Shown here piece after piece: positions 34,056 to 42,261 of a DNA stretch of 64,000 nucleotides; position 1 is the stretch's first letter; each line of letters opens with the position of its first letter. The stretch covers positions 6,395 to 70,394 of the forward strand of contig JBLHPE010000008.1 in assembly GCA_047624005.1 (NCBI GenBank). The letters are read 5' to 3'. The stretch comes from Ascidiaceihabitans sp047624005. GTDB lineage: Bacteria; Pseudomonadota; Alphaproteobacteria; Rhodobacterales; Rhodobacteraceae. The notes beneath the pieces are model-generated. The model made no database searches. It saw only the letters and a list, made by a program, of their open reading frames with translations, and was not told the DNA's origin. The translations under genes and the position numbers were made by a program.

Positions 34056-35357
34056 ATGAACTTACTCGACGCCAATGACGTTGCCGGGGCCTACCCACAA
34101 AGCTGGTATGCGGCAACAACGGACGCATTGCCCGCCTGCCCTGCATTGAACGGTGACGTCCGCACAGATGTTTGCGTAATTGGCGCTGGTTTTACGGGAC
34201 TGTCGGCCGCTTTGCATCTCGCTGAAAGTGGCCGTGATGTCGTTTTGATCGATGCACAACGTGTCGGATTTGGCGCATCTGGTCGCAACGGCGGGCAGTT
34301 GGGCAGCGGCCAGCGCGTCGAGCAACCCTACCTTGAGAAAATGCTAGGCGATGATGACGCGTTAAAGCTTTGGCAGTTGGGCGAAGACGCCAAAACCTTG
34401 GTCAAAAATTTGATCAAACGACACAATATCGACTGCTATCTAAGGCCCGGCGTTGCGTGGTCAGCATCCTCTAAAAGGGACGTTGATGATCTGCACCAAT
34501 ACGCGGATCATATGGAACAGAAGTATAGCTATCATATCGAAAAACTGGATGCCGCAGCCATGCATCAGCTTTGCCCATCGCCTGATTATAAAGGCGGAGT
34601 AGTCGACAGGGATGCCGCCCACCTACACCCACTGCGCCTTGCGATTGGCCTTGCCAAGGCAGCCCAAGCTGCAGGCGTTCGGATATTTGAGGGCACACGC
34701 GCGGACGGGATCGAACATGGGCTTCCAAGCACGGTAAAAACCCCGAACGGACGCATCACCGCAGATCACGTCATTGTTGCAGCCAATGGATATTTGGGTG
34801 ATCTGGTCCCCAAAGTTGCATCGCGGGTAATGCCCATCAATAATTTCATCGCAGCGACAGAACCGCTGGGCGATGCGGCAAAGCAGGTTCTAAACGAAGA
34901 CATTGCAGTGGCAGATGGTCGTTTCGTGGTGAACTATTTTCGCCTTAGCCATGATGGACGGCTTCTGTTTGGCGGCGGCGAAAGCTACGGCTACAAGTTC
35001 CCCAAAGACATCGCCGTAAAAGTGCGTAAACCGATGATCGAGATTTTTCCACATCTACATGACGTCCGCATCGATTACGCATGGGGCGGAACTTTGGCCA
35101 TTACAATGAAACGCCTGCCCTACCTGACCCGCGTTGCACCAAACATACTTAGCGCGTCGGGGTATTCGGGCCATGGCGTTGGATCCGCGACACATGCAGG
35201 ACAACTGATGGCATTGGCCGTTCAGGGACAATCTGATGGGTTTGATACAATGGCGCGTATCCCAACCCATCCATTTCCCGGTGGTGCATCCATGCGTACA
35301 CCGCTTCTGAGCCTTGCAATGACTTGGTACAGTTTGCGGGACCGCTTAGGACTCTGA
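34056..35357 (+). CDS. FAD-dependent amine oxidoreductase (PuuB/OrdL-like)
   Basis: The 433-residue DAO-family flavoprotein has the Rossmann FAD motif VCVIGAGFTGLSAALHLAESG (about residues 33-53) and GFGASGRNGGQLGSGQR, typical of gamma-glutamylputrescine oxidases. HVIVAANGYLG and a C-terminal SGYSGHGVG follow. It would oxidise the gamma-glutamylated amine to an aldehyde. No aldehyde dehydrogenase of the PuuC type is seen here; it may lie elsewhere. Cotranscribed with ligase 2. Confidence 0.88.
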   Translation: MNLLDANDVAGAYPQSWYAATTDALPACPALNGDVRTDVCVIGAGFTGLSAALHLAESGRDVVLIDAQRVGFGASGRNGGQLGSGQRVEQPYLEKMLGDDDALKLWQLGEDAKTLVKNLIKRHNIDCYLRPGVAWSASSKRDVDDLHQYADHMEQKYSYHIEKLDAAAMHQLCPSPDYKGGVVDRDAAHLHPLRLAIGLAKAAQAAGVRIFEGTRADGIEHGLPSTVKTPNGRITADHVIVAANGYLGDLVPKVASRVMPINNFIAATEPLGDAAKQVLNEDIAVADGRFVVNYFRLSHDGRLLFGGGESYGYKFPKDIAVKVRKPMIEIFPHLHDVRIDYAWGGTLAITMKRLPYLTRVAPNILSASGYSGHGVGSATHAGQLMALAVQGQSDGFDTMARIPTHPFPGGASMRTPLLSLAMTWYSLRDRLGL

Positions 35358-35387
35358 TCGATTTCAAACGCTATTGTTAAGCTGATT

Positions 35388-35405
35388 GTATCGCATATGC
35401 GTTAC
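35388..35405. promoter_or_regulatory. Palindrome upstream of the DegT-type aminotransferase gene
   Basis: GTATCGCATATGCGTTAC is an 18-base inverted repeat with a perfect CGCATATGCG core and one mismatched pair. It lies in the AT-rich 113-base gap after the FAD oxidase, 66 bases before the next ATG. It looks like an operator near a separate promoter. Confidence 0.4.
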
Positions 35406-35470
35406 AAACCATTTGGGTTTTCCGATTTTTTACTTTAGATAATTGAAATGTAAATATAAGGAAATCAACA

Positions 35471-36655
35471 ATGACCTTGCCAGACATGCACACTGCAGAC
35501 CCCATCCCCAAAGCTGCCCATGAAGAAATCGATCGCTTGATGCAGTCTGGTGACTTGTTCCGCTATACGGCGCCAGATGGTGCGCCGGTTGGATTGTTGG
35601 AGGCCGAATTTGCGGAACTTTTGGGCGCGAAATACGCCTTGGCTGTATCGTCTTGCTCTGCTGCATTGTTCTTATCCTTAAAGGCATTGGACCTGCCCCG
35701 TGATGCGCGTGTCTTGGTCCCAGGCTTCACTTTTGCGGCGGTCCCATCAGCAGTCATTCACGCCGACTGCATACCGATCTTGTGTGAGGTAGGTGACAAT
35801 TACCGCGTAGATCTCGCTGATTTCGCAGTAAAATTACCAACGGTTCAGGCTGTTATCATCAGCCACATGCGCGGACATACATCAGATATGGACGCAATCA
35901 TGGCGCTATGTGATGCAGCTGATATCCCAGTGATCGAAGACGCGGCACACTCCTTGGGCACCACTTGGAAAGGGCGCAACATCGGCACTATTGGTCGGAT
36001 AGGCTGCTATTCATTCCAGTCTTATAAGATGATCAATGCGGGCGAAGGTGGCATCATGATTACCGACGACGCTGATCTGGTGGCCCGTGCGATCATTATG
36101 TCTGGCGCTTACGAACACAACTGGAAGAAACACCCTGTTCTTCAGGATGCTTTTGCACGCTGGCAGAACAAACTGCCGCTTTATAATCTGAGACTTTCAA
36201 ACCTATCTGCCGCAGTGATCCGACCACAACTGCCCCTTTTGGCAAAACGGGTCACGGATGGCCGTCGTAATCACGATTTTGTCGCAGAAATGTTAAATCT
36301 CAGCCCTAAAATTGATGTGCCAGTGCCATTGGACGGTGAAGAGCGGGCCCCAGATTCAATCCAGTTCAATCTGATCGACATGACTGACGCACAGGTGCAC
36401 AGATTGGTTGAAGCCTGTGCTGCTGTCGGTGTCAAAGTTCAGGTTTTTGGCCTAAGTGACGACAATGCCCGCGCGTTTTGGAATTGGCAGTTTATTCAGG
36501 AATTACCTGAATTGCCCAAAACCCGAAAAATGCTGATGCGCGCCTGTGACGTGCGTTTGCCCGTGCGCCTTACTAAAGCAGAGCTGATTGCAGTGGCAAA
36601 TGTGATTTTGCAAGCAACCAATGAGCAAAGCGATGCGAAGGCGTACGGAACATAA
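35471..36655 (+). CDS. DegT/DnrJ/EryC1/StrS-family aminotransferase
   Basis: This 394-residue PLP enzyme of the sugar-aminotransferase-like class has ALAVSSCSAALFLSLKAL, VIEDAAHSLG, and the Schiff-base Lys in FQSYKMINAGEGG (about residue 185). The C-terminal domain carries LPVRLTKAELIAVANVIL. No nucleotide-sugar genes are near, so its role here is probably amine or amino-acid metabolism tied to the preceding operon, or an unrelated transamination. ATG 35471 has AAGGAAATC upstream. An AT-rich leader with a palindrome suggests its own promoter. Confidence 0.85.
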   Translation: MTLPDMHTADPIPKAAHEEIDRLMQSGDLFRYTAPDGAPVGLLEAEFAELLGAKYALAVSSCSAALFLSLKALDLPRDARVLVPGFTFAAVPSAVIHADCIPILCEVGDNYRVDLADFAVKLPTVQAVIISHMRGHTSDMDAIMALCDAADIPVIEDAAHSLGTTWKGRNIGTIGRIGCYSFQSYKMINAGEGGIMITDDADLVARAIIMSGAYEHNWKKHPVLQDAFARWQNKLPLYNLRLSNLSAAVIRPQLPLLAKRVTDGRRNHDFVAEMLNLSPKIDVPVPLDGEERAPDSIQFNLIDMTDAQVHRLVEACAAVGVKVQVFGLSDDNARAFWNWQFIQELPELPKTRKMLMRACDVRLPVRLTKAELIAVANVILQATNEQSDAKAYGT

Positions 36656-36675
36656 CCAAACCGCGCTAAGTCTCG

Positions 36676-36700
36676 TCAGGGCGGTGTTGTCCCGCCCTGA
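36676..36700. terminator. Hairpin between convergent aminotransferase and phaR genes
   Basis: TCAGGGCGG pairs with CCGCCCTGA around a seven-base loop. The T-run is missing on both sides, so termination efficiency is uncertain; its position between two convergent stops supports the role. Confidence 0.5.
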
Positions 36701-36712
36701 TAGACCAAAAAA

Positions 36713-37279
36713 TTAGCTAAGTTTTGAAAGCTTCTCTTGCAACTCTGCCAACTGCTGCTTGATCCCATCAAGATCGTCCGAATTTTCGGATGTCGCAGCT
36801 TTTGGCTCATCTGAACTGCTTTTCGGCGCGGTCCAGCCTTGGGATAATCCGCCCGTCATCGCTTTCATAAACGCTTCTTGCTGCGCTTGCATAGCTTCAA
36901 ACCCAGGCATTTTCGACAGAGGATTGATCGTCGAAATTTTGTTGATCACCTTGCCTTGACCTGAACGCAACATATCAAACGAGGCTTGTAGGAACTGCGG
37001 GACGACAGATGCTGTCGGTGACATATAGCTGCGCACCAGATCATTCAGCACATCCACAGGCAAAACACTTTCGCCGCGGCTTTCGTGTTCTGCAATGATT
37101 TGAAGGAGATACTGGCGGGTTAAATCATCACCGGACTTCAAATCAATAATCTGAACTTCGCGACCATCACGGATGAATCCCGCGATATCTTCAAGCGTTA
37201 CATAGTCGCTTGTCTCAGTGTTGTACAAACGGCGACTTGCGTATCGTTTGATCAAAAGCGGTGTTTGGGTGTTGGCCAC
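36713..37279 (-). CDS. phaR: Polyhydroxyalkanoate synthesis repressor PhaR
   Basis: The 188-residue PhaR has an N-terminal DNA-binding domain (LLIKRYASRRLYNTETSDYVTLEDIA, then DDLTRQYLLQII) and a C-terminal PHA-accumulation-sensing region ending in a short helical stretch (LDGIKQQLAELQEKLSKL). It represses phasin and its own gene, and releases DNA when it binds PHA granules. GTG 37279 is chosen because GGAGAAG lies just upstream; an in-frame GTG at 37294 lacks one. A TGCTGCATTGCAGC element lies 24 bases upstream, consistent with autoregulation. Confidence 0.93.
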   Translation of the reverse strand: MANTQTPLLIKRYASRRLYNTETSDYVTLEDIAGFIRDGREVQIIDLKSGDDLTRQYLLQIIAEHESRGESVLPVDVLNDLVRSYMSPTASVVPQFLQASFDMLRSGQGKVINKISTINPLSKMPGFEAMQAQQEAFMKAMTGGLSQGWTAPKSSSDEPKAATSENSDDLDGIKQQLAELQEKLSKLS

Positions 37280-37302
37280 GTTTCTTCTCCCCACAGTCTT
37301 TG

Positions 37303-37317
37303 TGCTGCATTGCAGCT
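37303..37317. promoter_or_regulatory. Predicted PhaR operator upstream of phaR
   Basis: TGCTGCATTGCAGCT differs from the two phasin-promoter copies at the spacer and last base only. PhaR of Paracoccus is known to bind TGC-rich sites before phaP and phaR. Its position close to the phaR start suggests autorepression. Confidence 0.65.
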
Positions 37318-37390
37318 TAGGCAGTTGGAACCGGAAATGAAAGGATATTGCGCAGAACCAAAAAATTCAGCGGTTTTGCAAATTTTCTAT

Positions 37391-37418
37391 AAAAAAAACG
37401 GGTCCTGCTAAGGACCCG
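37391..37418 (-). terminator. Intrinsic terminator of phaP
   Basis: On the minus strand CGGGTCC pairs with GGACCCG around a six-base loop and is followed by eight T residues. It lies 62 bases after the phasin stop and separates the phaP and phaR transcripts. Confidence 0.92.
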
Positions 37419-37479
37419 CCAATTTGTATCACACACATCAGGGAGGAAATAATATGATTACATTTCTAAAAAGTGCGGC

Positions 37480-37923
37480 TTATTTAGCTGCAGCTTTTTT
37501 CGTCGCTGCTGTCACGTCTGCTGTTGCCTTTGTTGCAACGGCTTGTGCTTCTTCTGACATATTTTTGCCAGCGGCCATCATCAATTCAACTGTTTCCATT
37601 TGAACTTTTTTCGCGATTTCAGCGAAGTTCGCCATGTTTTCAGCTGCAACTTCAGCAGAAGAAGATGCGAAATCTGTGATGGCTTTTGCGTAGTCAGCTG
37701 GCTCTGCTTTGGCTTTTGCCATGTCTGTCAATTTTGCCAATGTATCTGCAGCCCATTTGTTGGACACAGCAGTAGATTGTTCTGCAGCTGACAAAGCAAC
37801 AGTGCTTAGCTTTTCATTCAAGGACGCTGTCGATTTGAAAGCGCCGTCCATTGCGGATGTATCAACTGGGAAAGAACCCATAACGTCTTTGAACATCGCT
37901 GTGAAATCTGTTGTATTTGTCAT
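37480..37923 (-). CDS. phaP: Phasin (PHA granule surface protein)
   Basis: This 147-residue amphipathic helical protein is rich in Ala, Lys and Glu and ends in a Lys/Ala tail (ATKKAAAK). It carries the phasin pattern MFKDVMGSFPVDTSAMDGAF and ANFAEIAKKVQMETVELMMAAGKN. Phasins coat polyhydroxyalkanoate granules and limit their coalescence. It has two perfect PhaR-type palindromes in its promoter region and a strong terminator, as expected for a highly expressed, PHA-induced gene. Confidence 0.9.
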   Translation of the reverse strand: MTNTTDFTAMFKDVMGSFPVDTSAMDGAFKSTASLNEKLSTVALSAAEQSTAVSNKWAADTLAKLTDMAKAKAEPADYAKAITDFASSSAEVAAENMANFAEIAKKVQMETVELMMAAGKNMSEEAQAVATKATADVTAATKKAAAK

Positions 37924-37990
37924 GGTTTAATTCCTTTGATTTGTGAGTGGGCTGGGAGGCACCCGTTTCTTCATCTGAAATCAATATAGA

Positions 37991-38033
37991 TGCTGCAATG
38001 CAGCAAATCAAGAACTAATGCTGCAATGCAGCA
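37991..38033. promoter_or_regulatory. Two identical PhaR-type palindromes upstream of phaP
   Basis: TGCTGCAATGCAGCA occurs at 37991-38005 and again at 38019-38033, 28 bases apart. Both are perfect inverted repeats. They lie 68-110 bases upstream of the phasin ATG, just beyond the phaC stop. They are the strongest operator candidates in the PHA module. Confidence 0.8.
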
Positions 38034-38052
38034 ATTTAAAAATCACATAAAA

Positions 38053-39858
38053 TCAGTCAGTTGACTTAACAACGACATATGTCCCCGGTGCATCACACAA
38101 AATTTCATGTGTGGAATCACCCGGAATACGGGCAGGTACTTGTTTGCCAGATTGCTTTTTCAGCCATTTCCCCCAACGTGGCCACCATGACCCCTCGTGA
38201 AAATTCGCCCCCGTCTGCCATTCAGCATGATCCAACGTCAGATCTTCATTGGTATAGTGACCATACTTCTTCTTGCTGGGCGGATTGACGATACCTGCGA
38301 TGTGCCCCGACTGCGTCATTATAAACGTCTTATCCTTAGAGCCCATCTTTTGGACGCCCCGGTAACTGTCTTTCCACGGCGCGATATGATCCGTTTCACA
38401 GGCAATCGCACACAACGGCACATCAACCTCGTCCAATACCAAATGGTGATCCAGCAAATCAAAGCCTACTGTTGCCAGCTCGTTGCGCTGACACAAACCG
38501 CGCAGATATTGGATCGCCATCTTGCCCGGCAGGTTGGCCCCGTCCCCGTTCCAGTACAGCAGATCAAACGCAGGTGGTGTTTCGCCCATCATATAACTTT
38601 TGATCGCTGGCGTATAAACAAGGTCATTCGAGCGCAAGTACGAGAACGTTCGCGCCATAATCAAGGACGGCAAGATCCCTTTGTCCGCAACTTCGGCTTC
38701 GATTCCATCAATAAAATCGTTCTGAAGAAAGGGTGTGAATTCGCCCTGATCGCCAAAGTCTGTCAGCGCGGTGAAGAAAGTAGCCGACTTTATCGACGTA
38801 TCGCCCCGTTGTTTCATCAACGACAAAGTCAGAGACAGCGTTGTACCCGCAATACAATAACCGACGGTGTTCACCTGATCTTCGCCAGTGATCGATTTGA
38901 CCACGTCGATCGAGGCTAGATACCCATCCTCGATATAGTCTTCCATGCCAACATCGCGATACGTTGGATCAGGGTTGATCCAAGACACCATAAACAAGGT
39001 ATATCCTTGATCGGTGATCCATTTCACTAAGCTATTTTTTTCTTTCAGGTCCAGAATGTAAAACTTGTTGATCCACGGCGGGTAGATGATCAGCGGGGTC
39101 TTATGGACAGTTTCGGTTGTCGGCTCGTATTGGATCAGCTCCAACATGCGATTGCGAAACACTACTTTACCCGGTGTCGTCGCGATATTACGCCCAATCT
39201 CAAAGGCACTTTCGTCAGCTAGGCGCACGACCATCTCGCCGTTGTTGGCTTCAAGATCGGAAATCAGGTTCTCAAGTCCGCTCACAAGACTTTGGCCTTC
39301 GGTTGCGACGGCACGTTCCAGAGCATCGGGGTTTGTTGGCAAGAAGTTGGTCGGGCTCAACATATCGATAATCTGGCTGCTGAAATAGGTAAGGCGCTGC
39401 TTTTCCATCGGCTCCATGTCCGTCACATCATCGACAGCTTGCTGCAACGCAGCAGAGTTGATCTGGTATTGCTGTTTGACGAAGTTGAAATACGGGTTTG
39501 TGTCCCACAGCGGATTTGCAAAGCGACTATCTTTTGGATTGTTGTCAGCAGGCGCTTCCATTTTTCCTTTGGCCAGAATCTGGTGGGCTTCGACAAAATG
39601 CGACACCGATTTGGACCAGAAATCCAACTGATGCTCCATTACCTTTGCAGGGTTTTGCACCGCCTCAGTCCAGTATTTCGCAGTCGCTTGAGAAAACAAT
39701 TCGTTATCTGGGGCGTCCAAACTCGCCTGATGGGTTGAACGATTGGTCATAACTTTGGTCAATCGCTCTGACAAAGCTTCAACCTTACGAAGGTTTTTAT
39801 TCAATTTCTCGAGGTTTATGCCTGAAATTTCGGTATTGACCGTGTCTTTGGTTGTCAT
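38053..39858 (-). CDS. phaC: Class I polyhydroxyalkanoate synthase
   Basis: PhaC polymerises (R)-3-hydroxyacyl-CoA into PHA. It has 601 residues from ATG 39858 (MTTKDTVN), which follows GAGGGA; the longer reading to 39894 is rejected. The lipase-like box is VNTVGYCIAGTTL with nucleophile C335, followed by catalytic Asp and His in the C-terminal half (DVPLCAIACETDHIAPW, MTQSGHIAG). Full length for class I, which needs no PhaE or PhaR subunit. Divergent from phaZ across a 125-base region containing TGCAGCATTA repeats. Confidence 0.96.
   Translation of the reverse strand: MTTKDTVNTEISGINLEKLNKNLRKVEALSERLTKVMTNRSTHQASLDAPDNELFSQATAKYWTEAVQNPAKVMEHQLDFWSKSVSHFVEAHQILAKGKMEAPADNNPKDSRFANPLWDTNPYFNFVKQQYQINSAALQQAVDDVTDMEPMEKQRLTYFSSQIIDMLSPTNFLPTNPDALERAVATEGQSLVSGLENLISDLEANNGEMVVRLADESAFEIGRNIATTPGKVVFRNRMLELIQYEPTTETVHKTPLIIYPPWINKFYILDLKEKNSLVKWITDQGYTLFMVSWINPDPTYRDVGMEDYIEDGYLASIDVVKSITGEDQVNTVGYCIAGTTLSLTLSLMKQRGDTSIKSATFFTALTDFGDQGEFTPFLQNDFIDGIEAEVADKGILPSLIMARTFSYLRSNDLVYTPAIKSYMMGETPPAFDLLYWNGDGANLPGKMAIQYLRGLCQRNELATVGFDLLDHHLVLDEVDVPLCAIACETDHIAPWKDSYRGVQKMGSKDKTFIMTQSGHIAGIVNPPSKKKYGHYTNEDLTLDHAEWQTGANFHEGSWWPRWGKWLKKQSGKQVPARIPGDSTHEILCDAPGTYVVVKSTD
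39440..39454. promoter_or_regulatory. PhaR-like palindrome inside phaC
   Basis: TGCTGCAACGCAGCA matches the phaP operator sequence at 14 of 15 positions but lies within the phaC coding sequence. It may be chance from Leu-Leu-Gln/Ala codons or a secondary binding site. Confidence 0.3.
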
Positions 39859-39886
39859 ATCAACTTTTCCCTCGTATCTTCGCACT

Positions 39887-39915
39887 TGCAGCATTAGTTC
39901 GCGTATGCAGCATTA
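39887..39915. promoter_or_regulatory. Direct TGCAGCATTA repeats in the phaC-phaZ divergent promoter
   Basis: TGCAGCATTA occurs at 39887-39896 and 39906-39915, 19 bases apart. These are half-sites of the phaP-type palindrome. PhaR or a granule-responsive regulator could control both the synthase and the depolymerase here. Confidence 0.55.
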
Positions 39916-39983
39916 TTCGGTCGGAGACTACGAGGCTAATCGCCATGAAGTCAGCCCACGGCCTCTGAACAAAGGAACATACA

Positions 39984-41261
39984 ATGCGCTTAATGGCCAC
40001 TTACGATCTGATGGAAACGATCAGAAACACGAATCAGTGGCTTGGCGCATCGGCCCTTGCAGTTGGATCATACCCTGCATTTTCTATGTTCCCCAACCCT
40101 GCATTAGATATGATGCGCGCCTGGGGTGAAGTCACTGAGCGTACATTTGAACGCATGATTGCGAAACCAGACTGGAACATCCCATCATTCGTGGGTGCCG
40201 CAGGTCAAGATCGCTTGGTTACTGTTGAAAAAGAGCTTGCTAACGATTTTGGCGATTTGATCCATTTCAAGGTTCAAGGCCGCACGGAAAAGAAACACAA
40301 AGTTCTGTTGGTTGCTCCAATGTCGGGTCACTACGCAACGCTTTTGCGGTCTACCGTTATATCCTTGCTGCCAGATTGTGAACTTTACACAACCGATTGG
40401 CACAATGCGCGCGACATCCCTGTCAGCGCCGGCAAGTTCGATATTGAAGATTACACACTTTATCTGGTCGATTACATGCGCCACCTTGGCCCAGACACGC
40501 ATGTGATAGCGGTTTGCCAGCCCGCACCTTTGACGTTGGCAGCGACCGCATACTTGGCTGAAGAAGACCCAGCAGCCCAGCCACGTTCCTTGACCCTAAT
40601 TGGCGGCCCAATTGATCCTGATGCAAATGCAACAGATGTGACAGATTTTGGTCACCGCACAACAATGGGTCAGCTTGAGCATTCAGTCATCCAACGCGTT
40701 GGCTTTAAGCACAAAGGTGTGGGCCGTAAGGTCTACCCAGGCATGCTGCAACTTGCATCTTTCATGTCGATGAACGGTGAAAAGCACTCCAAAGCGTTCA
40801 CGGATCAAATTAAAAGTGCTGCCAAAGGCGAAACGTCTGAGCACGACAAACATAACAAGTTCTACGATGAGTATCTGGCAGTTATGGACATGACGGCCGA
40901 ATTCTATCTGTCCACGGTAGAACGTATCTTTAAGAACGGTGAAATCGCCAAAAATGATTTTACTGTTGCGGGTAAAAAAGTCGACATCAGCAAAATCACA
41001 ACTGTCGCGGTCAAGACCGTCGAAGGCGCTGATGACGATATTTCAGCACCGGGCCAATGTATCGCAGCACTTGACCTATGTACGGGCCTGCCGGATTCCA
41101 AAAAGGCCAGCCACGTCGAACCAGGTGCAGGCCATTACGGCATCTTTGCAGGCAAAGCATGGCGCAATAACATTCGCCCATTGGTTCTAGATTTCATCAC
41201 AGCCAACAGTGTTGTCAAAGAAGTTGCCAAGAAGTCTGCCAATAAAAATAAGGCTGCTTAA
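39984..41261 (+). CDS. phaZ: Intracellular polyhydroxyalkanoate depolymerase
   Basis: PhaZ hydrolyses stored PHA back to hydroxyacids. The 425-residue protein begins MRLMATYDLMETIRNTNQWLG, the conserved depolymerase N-terminus. It has nucleophile Cys in VIAVCQPAPLTLAA (replacing the Ser of lipases), then MTAEFYLSTVERIF and a His in VEPGAGHYGIF. The start has AAGGAACATACA upstream. It is divergent from phaC, giving a synthesis/breakdown pair from one control region. The Lys-rich C-terminus may aid granule contact. Confidence 0.95.
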   Translation: MRLMATYDLMETIRNTNQWLGASALAVGSYPAFSMFPNPALDMMRAWGEVTERTFERMIAKPDWNIPSFVGAAGQDRLVTVEKELANDFGDLIHFKVQGRTEKKHKVLLVAPMSGHYATLLRSTVISLLPDCELYTTDWHNARDIPVSAGKFDIEDYTLYLVDYMRHLGPDTHVIAVCQPAPLTLAATAYLAEEDPAAQPRSLTLIGGPIDPDANATDVTDFGHRTTMGQLEHSVIQRVGFKHKGVGRKVYPGMLQLASFMSMNGEKHSKAFTDQIKSAAKGETSEHDKHNKFYDEYLAVMDMTAEFYLSTVERIFKNGEIAKNDFTVAGKKVDISKITTVAVKTVEGADDDISAPGQCIAALDLCTGLPDSKKASHVEPGAGHYGIFAGKAWRNNIRPLVLDFITANSVVKEVAKKSANKNKAA

Positions 41262-41269
41262 GTTTAAAA

Positions 41270-41284
41270 GGGGGCACTGCCCCC
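41270..41284. other. GC-rich hairpin after phaZ
   Basis: GGGGGC-ACT-GCCCCC lies just after the phaZ stop. There is no T-run, so it is only a candidate convergent transcription barrier. Confidence 0.35.
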
Positions 41285-41327
41285 GCGCTTGCCTAGACTA
41301 TTTTCGACCAAAAGAAACCGTAGCTGT

Positions 41328-42038
41328 CTATTGTAAGATCAGCGGCTGTTTCATCCAGTCGCGCAAAGCTTGCGTGGTTTCTGCTGGAGCTTCTAGTGTT
41401 GGCAGATGGCCTGCGTTTTCCAGCACGACCAGCTTAGCGTAAGGGATCAGTTCCGCCATAAAGGTGTGTCGTTTCACCGGGCATAGAACGTCATGCGCGC
41501 CACAAAGGACCAGTGTCGGCACCTTACATTTTCGCAAAGTCCCTTGTTGATCACGACGGCGTTGAAGCGCACGTGATTGGCGCACAAAAACCTCTGGGCC
41601 AAGCGTCAATGCCATCTCCATCACCAAATCTAAAACCTCACCACGGTGCAAACCGGGTGCCAGGTAATGGGGCTTCATCTCTTCGCGCATCACTTGTTCC
41701 AGACGCCCCGTCCGCACCCCAACGATTTGAGGTTCCCGGGCGGCAGCAACAGGCGGTGTTTCAGCAAGCGGATTGGTATCCATCAAAGCAATGCGGGTGA
41801 TACGATCCGGCGCGCGGCGCAACAATTCCATTGCCACGATGCCCCCCATACTAAGTCCAGCAAGCGCGAAACGTGCGGGCAATTGATCCAGCAATCCAGA
41901 TGCAATTTCTTCAATCCGCTCACCTTGGGTCACAGGTGCAATTGTCACACAATGATCTGCCGACAATTCGGCAATCTGTGGGCCAAACAGCCGTGCATCA
42001 CACATCATTCCAGGGAGGAATACCAACGGCTCAGTCAT
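41328..42038 (-). CDS. Alpha/beta hydrolase
   Basis: The 236-residue alpha/beta-hydrolase protein has the oxyanion segment LVFLPGMMCDARLF, nucleophile Ser in ALAGLSMGGIVAMEL (about residue 81), Asp in LVLCGAHDVLCP and His in VLENAGHLPTLEAP. It is close to MenH/esterase-type small hydrolases. The substrate is not evident. It is convergent with phaZ and separated from it by a short hairpin-bearing gap; a role in PHA use is possible only by proximity. Confidence 0.85.
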   Translation of the reverse strand: MTEPLVFLPGMMCDARLFGPQIAELSADHCVTIAPVTQGERIEEIASGLLDQLPARFALAGLSMGGIVAMELLRRAPDRITRIALMDTNPLAETPPVAAAREPQIVGVRTGRLEQVMREEMKPHYLAPGLHRGEVLDLVMEMALTLGPEVFVRQSRALQRRRDQQGTLRKCKVPTLVLCGAHDVLCPVKRHTFMAELIPYAKLVVLENAGHLPTLEAPAETTQALRDWMKQPLILQ

Positions 42039-42261
42039 AAAAATACGGCCCTCGATTACACGTAGTTTGTATCACTATTTTGCGCCTGCTCTAACTTGTA
42101 CTCTGCTCGGCGCACCATGACCTGCCCACTCAAAATGAGCAAGCGAGCGTTCGGCTTAAACCAGCCTTTCAACTTATTCCAGAAGACATTGATGAACCGC
42201 CTCAACGTCTTCGATGAACTAGGTAAGGTGTTCTGAATAAGTTAGACCTTTATCAATCAAG

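Noticed and set aside
42039..42261. Possible gene or mobile-element remnant between alpha/beta hydrolase and M15-like genes
   Set aside because: No ORF with a ribosome site, no terminal repeats and no transposase motif could be read; treated as plain intergenic DNA.
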